Assembly (NCBI GenBank): GCA_000727475.1 | Contig: KL647289.1 | Span: 5,646,019 to 5,710,018, forward strand | Direction: 5' to 3' | DNA from: Sarcocystis neurona | Taxonomy: Eukaryota > Apicomplexa > Conoidasida > Eucoccidiorida > Sarcocystidae | DNA length: 64,000 nucleotides | In this document: positions 33,001-43,063 of the stretch, one piece after another | Layout of the letters: the number at the start of each line of letters is the position of its first letter | Numbering within the stretch: position 1 is the first letter of the stretch | Notes under the pieces: model-generated | What the model saw: only the letters and a program-made list of their open reading frames with translations | Database searches by the model: none | What the model was told of the DNA's origin: nothing | Position numbers and translations under genes: made by a program

Positions 33001-36000
33001 CTGGGCCAGCACAGAGTGTTACCGTCGACCCAAAAAACCACACCAGGTCTGCATGACAAGGTAAAGCACATTACTTTCAACTGCGTGTCGGCAAGTAGCA
33101 GCTCACAAACTCTACATATTTACAACTAAATGCATACCGTGTAACGACTTGGTGAATTCTTATATGCCATACTATACTGTGCGAAGGGAACGTGTTGATT
33201 CTACTTGTTTTAAAGCATGTGTGGATCCTGTGGCAATTACAGAGGGAAGCTTCGTTGTCAATTTGGAGGCGGGTACATGCAGCCTCGGTGTTGCTCCTGT
33301 AGCAGCAGCAGTCGGCAAAGAAGACTGCGTAGGCCTACGACGAAAAATGCGGGAAACAACCGCTGCTGAACAACACTGTGGAGAGCTGGGGTTGCTGAAC
33401 ACCGAGCCGTTTCTCCTTGTCTCCTGCGTTTCGTCTGCAGTAAAACGGCCACTTCATCGGTGCGGTCTTCTGTCTTTACAAGCATCAGACCATGAAGGCT
33501 TTCAACTCCCTTGCCTGGGATGGCACGACTTCCTTCTCCTACGACAGCAGCCGAAAATGTGTGGCTTCAATAGTACGAGTGCCTCAAGCAAGCATTCGGT
33601 GTTATCTGCGGCATCCTGCGTCCTACGAGGATGTTGGGCCGGCTTAAGCGGGCGGAAAAAACCGATGGTTGCAGAGATACACGGAGGTCAAACCTACCTG
33701 AACCAGGGTTTTTACCTTCTCGGCATGGGCCTCACGTGAGCGTAACGCCTGTTGTGCTTAAATAAAGCTGTGCTTTCGGAGAAAAGCACACGCTAACGTG
33801 CCCGCTGTGCAGTCTGGTAACATTCGGTATCTATGGCGCGCTAGCGTGTGAAGCCGCTTATGCCTGCACGGTGGCACGCGAGCCCGTACTCTTGAATCAC
33901 GAGCCCGCCCGCACAAGAAAGAGAGCATCAGCAGATGGTATTAGGCGTCGCCGTCGGGGCTATCAACCCGTGGCCACATCAATTTTGCCGTGAGGAGGGT
34001 TGACGAGATAATTGCTCTCTGCCAATTAAAAGCATCCGAGAGCTCATGCAGAACTATGCTTTCCGGCGCGGGCCGTCCGGCGTAATGCGCGACACTGGCC
34101 GACGGAAAGGAAAATCAATGAGCACCTAGGGGCACACGCCGTTGCATACCACTCTGCGATACACAGGTAAACACACAACGTGTGTTTGATTCCATGCTGT
34201 TGGGCTGCAAAGGGTCGTTTTTTGCAGGGCTTTCAGCATAGTTGTAAGGCGCTGACACTGGGCCAAAATACGGACGCATATTCTGTGAGACGGAATGTTA
34301 GGTGCCTGTCCTTACGCGGAATCTTCTGTAGAAGAGATAGCGCATCTGCCATCGTCACACACTTTGTCCCTGACAAGCGAAGAATTCTGAGGTGCGGTTG
34401 AAGAACTGGCGTGCCTGTCATCACCGCGCAGGACGGAATGCTCTACCAACGGAAGGCGATTCAGCATGGTTTAACAGAGTACCAACGAAGAGGGGCTCAC
34501 GTGCGACGCTGTGTAGGTGTGATTGCCATTTGTGGTTGGTGCGCGTTAGCCAAGAAGAGAAAGTTTTGATAAGATCGGGCCCTCACGCTACGAGGGTAGG
34601 TAGAATACTAGTGCAAAAACAAGTGTGCAAAACGTTGTAGTTGGAATTTAACGTCCTGGTAAGAGTAGGGGTTAACCCATATCATTAAGCCTCACTCAGG
34701 AGGGACGTCACTCACGTAGCAGCTCTGAGTGAAACAGCCCGAGGCACCCGAACGAGCGCTCGCGTGTCCCTGTGTTTACACTACACGACCAGCCAGCTCC
34801 ACAAGCGAAGTGGCTGGGGGATTGGAAAGCAGCAATATGATCTTCCTGAAAAAGAAGACTCGCCGTTTTGAGCGTGGCAATAGTACTGGCGTGAAACTGT
34901 AATGTGCGTCGCCCTGGCACGGAGGTTCTCAGCTGCTATTTGTGCGCTGGTAACCTCAGCCAGCCACGCTATGGGTACTCACCCACATTTGACGATACAG
35001 AATCAGGGGACGCTACGCATGTAAGAGAGACTTCAGACGCCAGCCGCCCTCCTCAGCTGGCTCGCAGAGCGCCACGTTGTCCTACGAAACCGCGGTCTTG
35101 TGCGGAGAGCGGTGACTTTTATGCCAGAAGACGCATATGCTGCCGATCTCTAATTTGTGTGGCACCCACATAGACTGCAGTCACTACTGTAATGATCGCC
35201 GCGTGTATACTTGGAGCAGCTATGCATGCTCCGCAGGAGAGCACAAGATGTGATTCGGTGACGTCACACATTCTTCATCTTAGTGTAATTGTGTTATCGG
35301 AGTTGGTTTGTCTTAAGCACACACGCCAGCCTAGCCTTTCTCCATGTTGCGTCCACACACTGGTTCTGCGAACCCCGCAGGTGACGACCGTGCAGAGTGC
35401 AGCTAGGCTCCCTGTACCGGGAGCGTTGCATGCACCATCTAATACTACCGACTACCTTGAAGTGTGGCCTCTAATACATACGTCCGTATTTTGGAGTGTT
35501 CACAGGTTTAGCACGGCTGATAACTCAGGAGTGAGGACAGCGTGCCGTCGCCACGGATATCACGGCTGCTGCCGTCCCGTTACCATCCGGTGTAAGCGGG
35601 CGTTGACATCTTGTCTGCAAAATGCCAACATCGAAAGGGTTTTGTTGCCGAAAGGTAGACGCCGGGGAGACCGTGTGAGAAAACATTTCTTTTCTCATTT
35701 TACGCTGGAAGAATTCACAGACCGTGACACTGCTGAAGAATGCTCTTGTTCGTATCGTATACTGTGCGCGCCGCAGCGGGACAACTGGAGCCAACTGGCG
35801 CCCTATGAGCGTTGCCCGTACCAGCTACCCATGCTGCCGCAGCTACACACGAAGGAGAAGACCGACTCAGCAGCTGCACCGGCACTGAATGACGGGTGTC
35901 CGGATTGAAAACCCGGTGATCTCCAACACCGATCAAATCGTCCCCTCCACTTTTTCTTATGCTTCCAAACGCCGCACCCCAGCGTGGTAAAGTCTCGCTC

Positions 36001-38070
36001 GACAGTATATATATCGCCGTCCATCAGTGGTGACAACCGCGCGTGTGCCTGCATCTACATCTTTTTTTTTCTTCGAGTGTCTTGCTTGGAGTCTTTCCGT
36101 ACACGAGGAATATCTCTTCGCTGCTGACTTCACGTTCTTTTCTGTCTATGGAGCGCATCTTTCCGAGAAGCGGCTACTCACCTTCTCTTCGTTGTCTTCC
36201 CCTTTTGGATGCCGATGGCGTTTCACTCCCCTAAACAACTGTTTCCTCCCAACAGCTGAGGGCCTTCCCTCCTTATAAGAGATGTCTTTTTTACCAGGCA
36301 CGTACACAGCTGTCGATGCAAAATAGCCCCACACCACGAAAATGGGAAAGAAATCCAGGATCGTAACATGAGAAGGGAGACTCGTACGTGGAAACTCTCT
36401 CTCCTTACACTCTACTGCTTGCTCGCTTGAACAGGAAAGCCCTTTTTGACACGCTCGGCCGCGAACATCTGATCTAGAAGTAGGTAGAACGTATGTGTGG
36501 TAGGATATGATTATGTTTGTTCATATATATATATATGTACATACGTTGCATGTATATGCACGAACCCACACCTATACACGTGTGTGTGATGGGCCAGACT
36601 TATTAGCAGGCGCCTGCTTCCCAGGAACAAAATATGGTACTTGTGTCATGCGTACACAAATATTTTGGGTGGTTTTCTCTATAGCTCTTCGTAGCCGAGG
36701 GCCCGCACAGCGTGTCCGCCTTCCTGTGGAACACAGGACGAATCAGCTTTCTTGCTCTTCTACATGAAACGACATTTTGTTTTGAAGGCCTTGAGACTGT
36801 TGAGGCCTTCGTTCGTGGTCCGAAACCTCGTGAAGACGTCAACTGGCGCCGCGCATGGATAGGGTGACTTCAGCGTAGCAGTGAGAGAGCTGCGGCTAGT
36901 CTGCACTTACCAAGTGTGACTTCACTCGTCGCTGGCGCTCTACGCAGGTGTGCGCATCCGCGGGTCGAAACTGATAATATGCGACACCCTTTTTGCTGTG
37001 TTAACACATCCGTGTTTTGTCGCAAACGAAGGACACTGAACTTTAAGGTGCTAACACGTTTGAGTTTATTAAGAGCGCGGAGCCGTATTACATGTTGGGC
37101 ACTTGAGAAAAACAGTCTTTAAAAACAGCTGATGTGGAATGGAAGGATTTTGAGGTGCTTAGAGAGGTCCGGGGTGGTACTGTACTAAACGTATTCAAGA
37201 TTAGGTGCTCTTCTCCGCCTCCAGTGTATCCACGTCTCACAGGCACCAGCACTCGCAAACGCATATGTTTCCTCACACGTCTGTTCGTCCGTAAGTATAC
37301 CAGATGCGTATACGTGCAAGTGTGTGTGTTTCTGTGTACGCGTGGTGCAGCTCCCCAGTACCCGTAGACATCGGTGTCTCAGGTGTATATCGTGCTGCGT
37401 GCGCTCGTGTTGGCCTCTTTCTGAAGATTTGCTTCTCTTGCTTCTTTTGCATATTGAGGAAAGGTGCTCAACAGGAGAGAGCGGCAACGGGTGGTCGCAG
37501 CAGGAGGAACGCAAGTCCTGTATACGTAGAAACCTGACAAGAGGGTGACCGGGGCTACGCTGCTATGCACTGAAACAACGGAAGCTCTTTTGTATGTACT
37601 TGTATTTTATTTTCCCAGTTTTTACGGACTTTTCCCACTGTATATTTGCATGAGTGACGTAAGACGCGTGTTTCTGGGTGGCTCTCGGCGCACATCCGTC
37701 CTTGTGACACACTCTGCACTCGACCGCTGTGGCAACGGCGACCCCATAAGGGGCACCAGCAGCTGACAAGCTGTTTCACATAAGTTCCGTGCTACACGTA
37801 TGCTGCAGACTCGCCAGTACGTGTATCTCCGCGGAGAACTGTATGTCTGCTGTGCTGTGGGTATGTGCGTTTCTTATGTGTGCCCACCAGGAAGACTCCC
37901 AAAGCGCGAAGCCACAGCAACAACAGCGGGAGTGACAGCGGCAGCAACGGCACCAGCTGCAGGAGGAGCGGAAGCTATAGCAGTCGCAGCAGCACCAACA
38001 GCAGCACTACCAGCGGCAACCCCCTTAGGAGCAGCGCAGCCGTTTTTTTCATAACATTTATGAAGTGCAG
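30066..38070. other. Mostly no confident gene
   Basis: Apart from the frames at 33149-33739 (196 codons) and 35192-35908 (238 codons), nothing exceeds chance length. 33149-33739 overlaps another protein-like frame interrupted by a TAA, and neither has a domain. A TA microsatellite lies at about 36525-36537. A CAG-rich patch at 37,905-38,038 is open in two frames (Ala and Ser). Confidence 0.4.
35192..35908 (+). CDS. Uncertain 238-codon open frame
   Basis: The length is above chance. The C-terminal ~95 codons (from about 35,620) are the most protein-like: a basic block, then acidic, then Pro/Gln-rich. A possible donor (GAAAG|GTAGAC) lies near 35,655, inside the frame. The N-terminal part is Cys/His-rich without a metal-binding pattern. 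No domain was recognised; it could be an exon or a long chance frame. Confidence 0.22.
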   Translation: MIAACILGAAMHAPQESTRCDSVTSHILHLSVIVLSELVCLKHTRQPSLSPCCVHTLVLRTPQVTTVQSAARLPVPGALHAPSNTTDYLEVWPLIHTSVFWSVHRFSTADNSGVRTACRRHGYHGCCRPVTIRCKRALTSCLQNANIERVLLPKGRRRGDRVRKHFFSHFTLEEFTDRDTAEECSCSYRILCAPQRDNWSQLAPYERCPYQLPMLPQLHTKEKTDSAAAPALNDGCPD

Positions 38071-38243
38071 AGAGTCAGAGTGGCAGGATTCTACGAGTCG
38101 GGGTTGTCTTGCGGCTAAACGGAGCTGCTTTCTCCTCCAAGCTCGCAATGTACGCTGCAAGAGGTGGACCTTACAAGAGTCTGCAGCAGGGACCTGGTGC
38201 TATTCTTCCCTACGGCGACTGTCTGTTGCTGCTGGCGCTGCAG
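38071..38243 (+). CDS. Unknown gene (38-42 kb), candidate exon a
   Basis: The frame is open from an acceptor (GAAGTGCAG after a T-run) to a donor (CTGCAG|GTACGA); it ends in phase 0. It encodes about 57 residues with an alternating hydrophobic pattern ending in a Leu-rich helix. I recognise no family. It is supported mainly because it joins the next candidates without breaking frame. The upstream CAG patch in the same frame is separated from it by TAA and TGA, so the 5' part of the gene is unresolved. Confidence 0.4.
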
Positions 38244-38680
38244 GTACGAATACAATTTTACGTGTAGGGACGTACTTGTGTCGGCTTTCACCAGTTACGT
38301 GCATTTTTTGCTTACTGGCTGCCTACCACGTGTGTACCTGTGTATATATGTACGCCTGCCTATTTACGCGTATGACGTGGTAGGCCAGCGCGTCCCTACT
38401 TCTTTCAAGAAAAGCGTATTTCGTTTTGTCTTATGAGCGAAAACGTTTCAGGCGCGGGCGCACAGGCGCGCGCGTGTGCGCAGCCAAATCTATCTGTGTA
38501 TGTATATACATACGTATATTCACACTGGTCTATGTACGTGGTGCGTCTGTACCACCGTGTGCACTCATATGTGAATGTGTGTACTGTATGTGTTCGCGAT
38601 TTCTAAGATTTGTGTGTAGGGAGAACATGCGGAAGCGGAACGCGTGGAAGCAGGTTTGCGTGCGAAGTGATAGTGTACAT

Positions 38681-38802
38681 CCGTATATCTGTACGGACGC
38701 CGGAATGTGTACGGAAGTGCCTGTGGCTGCACTTGAAGTCAAAATAGCAGCGCACGCCCGTGTATCTGTACGGACGCCGGAATGTGTACGCAAGTCCCTG
38801 TG
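38681..38802. repeat. 45-bp direct repeat, two copies 77 bp apart
   Basis: Copies lie at 38681-38725 and 38758-38802 with about three mismatches. They are in the proposed intron between exons a and b of the unknown gene. Confidence 0.85.
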
Positions 38803-38824
38803 TCCGCATTGTGTTACTGCGAAG

Positions 38825-38902
38825 GACGCGCTGCGGGAGCTCTCGGCGCAGGCGTTTATCCGTCACGACGCTGCGGCAACAATCGCAGCAACGGCGCAGC
38901 AG
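38825..38902 (+). CDS. Unknown gene (38-42 kb), candidate exon b
   Basis: A 78-base exon, phase 0 at both ends, between GCGAAG and CAGCAG|GTGAGG. It encodes an Ala/Leu-rich helical segment that continues the Leu-rich end of the previous exon. The preceding intron contains a 45-base direct repeat. Confidence 0.4.
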
Positions 38903-40151
38903 GTGAGGATGAGGCAGACTGCGAAACGCTATAACAAAGGAGATTAGTTGAGGTTGATTTTCTTTTTGTGCTCCGAGTTGTCGTACCGAGAACGGTGAAA
39001 CAACTATCAGAGTAACTGTAGATTCTGTTTAGGTCCTTTCCGGTGTATTTGCTCAGCTTTTCAAGTGGTGTTTCTAGTGAAGGAATGCTTTTTTAAAAGG
39101 GGCTGCTTCCCTCTTCAGCAGTCAAAGTTTTCCCTTCCAGGGACGTCGAAGCGAGAACATTTAGGAGGTCTCTTGTCTCGGGAGTAAAGCGAGTTCGTCT
39201 TGAGTTTTCTCCATTCAAGTACTGAGAAAGAAAGCGCGCGCGGGAGCAACCATTTTCGGGGGGTCCATCACTTCCGTGACTACTCAGCAGGATGAGGTTC
39301 TGCCTGTAGTGGTGTTAGTGTTGCTGTTGAAGATACACGAAGCAGGCTGTTGGTCTTTCATGCCACTCTTTATGTGTCCAGACGCATTTCGCGCCTCATT
39401 TGTGCGATGGAACGACATTTCCCCCCACCCCATCGCTACAGTTCGTGTTCTATATATCTGTATGTACGTGTATATATATATGTATATGTATGTAAACACA
39501 AACGTATTAACATTTAGGCAGCTGATGTAAGAAAGTGGCTATTGCACGTCTGAATTAGTCTACGACCGCCTCTGAGTGAAGTCTGGAGAGTGTGTGGATG
39601 CACCTCTGTGACTTGATGACCGTACAGTGCGACCCCTACCGCGGGTGATCCCCTTAAGTCCGCTGCTGCTCCCCTGTTGCTTGAAAAGCTGATCAGTGAT
39701 TTCCCACGTGTGTGTTGCTATATGTATTTACTTGTGAATGTGGGATCCTATCTATTATTCGAATGCACGTCTCCATCTCACTCCATATCGTCTATCACGT
39801 ACGTCACACCTGTAGAAATACTTGTCAATACTGTTACTCACACATGCGTTTCTTTCTTTCATTTTCTTCTGAAACCGGTCGGCACAAATCTGTGTGGCGA
39901 CATGTATCTGCTTGGGATGAGCACAGTGACTGTTCATGCTTCCTTGGTGCTCGTCGCATCCCCAGTCAATGTGGATCATGTGTGGCTCTTCGACTCGCGT
40001 ACAAACTTCCCTAGAGCTGCGAATTCTGTGTATCACATCTCTGCTGCTGTCTTTGCCTGTGAAGGAGTTTTTGGCCCATTTGGTACGTCTAGCTCCATCG
40101 CTGCCGTCGATATGCCTCAGCGGCCAGCTGCTCGTTTACCGCTATAGGCAG

Positions 40152-40482
40152 CAGCGGTGGCTGCTGGTCCTGCAGCGGGTGCATGGTGCGGTGATTTCCC
40201 CGTCGCCACAGCGCAAGTCGCCCCTGTATCCGATTATAAGAACTATAAATGCAAGCAAGGAGAAAGTGCATCAAGCAAACAGAGTGGATTTAGCAATTGG
40301 CTACCTGCGGAAGCAGCGCAAGGCGGAATGCTTACCCTTCCATGCGGAAATCGCTGCAAAAGCGACGCCGAAGTACAATCTCAAAAATCTTTTCCTGCTC
40401 GGTGAAAGTTCCAGTCAGCAAGGACGGGAGGCACGTGCTGCAGGCGCCAGCAGCTCGCAACGAAGACTCCCCGGAGATCCAG
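40152..40482 (+). CDS. Unknown gene (38-42 kb), candidate exon c
   Basis: This exon lies inside a 193-codon open frame. It starts after CTATAGGCAG in phase 0 and ends at GATCCAG|GTACAG in phase 1. The product is basic and amphipathic, then Ser/Gln/Ala-rich, with no Cys/His cluster. A second frame (40157-40405) also looks protein-like. The choice rests on phase agreement with the exons on both sides. Confidence 0.42.
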
Positions 40483-40953
40483 GTACAGGATATCCTTGTT
40501 TTGTTGGGTCGATATAATGCCTTTTGAGTGCCTAGGCAATTTTAGGACGTGCCAGGAGCGTAGCCGTTGAGCCTACGCAGACGGATGTATTCCCAGGTTT
40601 AGAACGAGCCACGCTGGTGTAGAACTTGTCACCACTTTGGTGGCAGACATGCTAGTATGCACTGTGCAGAGTTGTTCCAGTGGAACGGACTGACTGTTTT
40701 TTAGGTGCGCCGCGGAATTAGGAAAAAGCGACGTAAGTAGCTGGTTGCCTTTATCTCTGGGCATGTGAAAAAGCAGATACCCGTTTCTTCGAGCCACTTG
40801 TCGTGTGAATCTGTGAGGGACCGCCGCAACGTGGATGCACTTGTCGCACCGAACACAGCTAAGGCTGTCTCTGGCGTGGAAACAGCAGTGCTGCGGTGAA
40901 TCCCAATATACTCAAAGGGTGAAGACACTGAAAGTGGCGACGTTTTTGCTCTT

Positions 40954-41127
40954 CATTACCTGAATCTACTCTCCGCGTGCAAATTTAGTTGCAGTATATT
41001 GTTGTAGGCATTGCACGTCGAGGCCATCGATGTAAGAAAACATTACGTGAGTCTACTCTCCGCGTGCGAATTTAGCTGAATTATATTGTTGTAGGCAGTG
41101 CACGTCGAGGCCATAGATGTAAGAAAA
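40954..41127. repeat. 87-bp tandem duplication
   Basis: Two head-to-tail copies (40954-41040 and 41041-41127) of identical length differ by a handful of substitutions. They lie in the proposed intron between exons c and d. A moderately old duplication with no indels. Confidence 0.92.
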
Positions 41128-41523
41128 TTCTCATGGCAAGGTGGAAAACCCAATGCAGAACCAGGCCCGTCAAACTTTTCAGCGAAACACAAGACAGAGA
41201 GGCATAAGACAGATGCCTGACTGCGCTGTAGCTACCACCCCGTATTGCAGTCCTGCTGCTCGATACTTCTCCTCTCCATCGGTGTAGTGACCGGCCGGTC
41301 GGTCCTCACGTGGTTGTAGCAGACTGACTGCGCACTGATGTGGAGGAGGCGGTGAAGAAAACAACCGCGCGCGGGATAAGCGTAATGTTTTGTCGCACGC
41401 AAGAGCATATGTGCGCCGGTTGTGAAGTTACGCCGCTAGACAGCAAAAGATTCCCGTCTGTCGTAACTGGACTTCTTCCACGTTATATACGTATCTATAT
41501 ATATATTTTCGTGGTGTGCTCAG

Positions 41524-41880
41524 AGGGAGGCAAGGATGGCATTAACGAGGTAGAGGCCACAGCGGCAGCTGATGGTTCCGGTTGCATCAGCGCAGCAGCT
41601 GGCGCTGCTGCGGCCTCAGCTTCTCCAGAAGTTACTCCGTCCCAGACCGTTGGTGATGAACACCGAGCAGCTTGTCGCGGAAACTCATCTGCTCCACCTA
41701 TCCTGGAAGGAGTGTCTTACTTCAAACACGAAGGACCAATACGGGCGTCAATGCCGTCTCTGCATGCACAGCAAGTTACTTCGCTTATTGCAGCTGCACT
41801 GGAAGCATCGAAGAAGCCCGTTTTGTATTCACGGTCCGCCAGACCGCCGGGTCGAGAGCGCAAAGTTGCGATATCAGCAC
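41524..41880 (+). CDS. Unknown gene (38-42 kb), candidate exon d
   Basis: A pyrimidine-rich tract and TGCTCAG precede base 41524. Two bases complete the codon left open at 40482, and the frame then runs 119 codons. The N-terminal half is Ala/Gly/Ser-rich; the C-terminal half is mixed and basic. It either ends at a TGA (41895-41897), which would make this the last exon, or splices at GCAC|GTATCT after 41880 to the Cys-containing exon at 42021. Both keep the frame. Confidence 0.42.
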
Positions 41881-42020
41881 GTATCTCGAGCGATTGACAG
41901 TGGTGAATCTCCCTATCGCTTTTATATACGCCCTTTCTAACTTTATATGTGAGTTTACAAGCTCGTGCCAATGTAGGACGCAGGCGCCGCAATTGTACGT
42001 CTGTTTGAAGTGATATTCAG

Positions 42021-42134
42021 CGACACAGTCTGATATCTCCGCTCTGCCAGCGCTCTTGAGCGACGCACTGGATCACTGCGCTCTTTGTTCATCAGCTCAA
42101 GCGCTCCACAGCTACATCGGTTGCAGTGTACCAT
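42021..42134 (+). CDS. Unknown gene (38-42 kb), candidate exon e with Cys cluster
   Basis: This exon runs from GATATTCAG to CCAT|GTAAGC, phase 1 at both ends. It encodes a Leu/Asp/Ala segment followed by C-x2-C and, 11 residues later, a further Cys. Joined to the next candidate it would give C-x2-C ... C ... W-x-C-x3-C. That is zinc-finger-like, but it matches no family I can name. Confidence 0.33.
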
Positions 42135-42200
42135 GTAAGCGGAAAGGGCTCCGCGTGTGAACCGAGAATATGAATGGACAGCACACGGTAGTCATTCAAG

Positions 42201-42255
42201 GGGAGTATACCCGTATCATAAACGAAGATACGCGAGTGTGGATGTGCAGTGTCAC
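42201..42255 (+). CDS. Unknown gene (38-42 kb), candidate exon f
   Basis: Preceded by CATTCAAG, it accepts the phase-1 codon from 42134 and encodes a short acidic stretch ending with Trp-x-Cys, then stops being open at 42263 (TAG). The donor would be AC|GTGTGT. A possible terminal exon in phase is 42513-42561. Weak on its own. Confidence 0.22.
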
Positions 42256-42978
42256 GTGTGTATAGAAGTCGACGCAACGTCGAATCCTCGTGAATGTGAC
42301 GCCACGCATGTGTTTCAGTCCTGTCCGCATGACAGGAGTTAATAGTACTGCTTCCCGGCCATGCCTGGCGAACCCTCAAATTTGTTTTTCGTAGCTTAAA
42401 ATACGTCTTAAGAGTTATTGAGCCACTGCGCACTTTATTGCGTTGCGCTATACTCAAGAGCGCTTGTAGTGGGTAGCTGAAAAACGGTTACAGGGACGCA
42501 CGTCCGTAGCAGCACAAGACTTGCCACTATGAAAGACCTTGTGAGAGAAGCGCAGTTGTAGTGCAGTCGCGCTGCCAGCGTACGCAGGGATGTGAAAGAA
42601 TGTCTGAAAAGCTCTTGGACACCTCCTTGTATCAGTAATGCCGGCGTAAAGATACTACTGTTCTAGGCATGCAGACTTGTATCTTCCGGAGACTGTTTAT
42701 ATGTTGACCTGACTAACGGACACGTGAACAATACTGCGACACCGGTTTTGCCAGTAAATGCGAGCTCTGCTACGACGTTGTTGGGGATCGAACAGAGAGA
42801 TCCGCAAAAGCGGCTCCTAATGAAACACGCGGACAACCCTCAGGATGTGCGACCTCGATGGTCGAGCAAAACACACAGCCGATCTCTGCAGAATGTCCCT
42901 CTGCGGCAGGTCCCGCATCGTCGTATAAGGTACACGGTAGGCGTGTAACGTGAAGTCTGTATAGTGAAGTCGTCAAAT

Positions 42979-43063
42979 GCAGTACGTACAGTGTATCAAC
43001 AGTACTCGTTGATTCCCTGTGTAGAGTCAGAAGCAGTACGTACAGTGTATCAGCAGGACTCGT
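42979..43063. repeat. 31-bp direct repeat, two copies 54 bp apart
   Basis: Copies at 42979-43009 and 43033-43063 differ at two positions. The offset of 54 is a multiple of three and a frame (42964-43338) spans both, but no domain supports coding. Confidence 0.85.

Noticed and set aside
31909..33739. Series of Cys-containing frames resembling a secreted surface antigen
   Set aside because: Cysteine spacing does not match SRS or 6-Cys domains, no signal peptide or anchor was found, and the frames cannot be joined by phase.
38042..38070. 29-base GT...AG mini-intron joining the CAG patch to exon a
   Set aside because: Far shorter than any other intron here, and it would shift the next exon into a less protein-like frame.
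42270..42300. GTCGAATCC-like box suggestive of a tRNA T-arm
   Set aside because: No matching acceptor stem, A box or anticodon arm at the right distance. A similar GATTCGAATC at about 56178 also lacks a cloverleaf.
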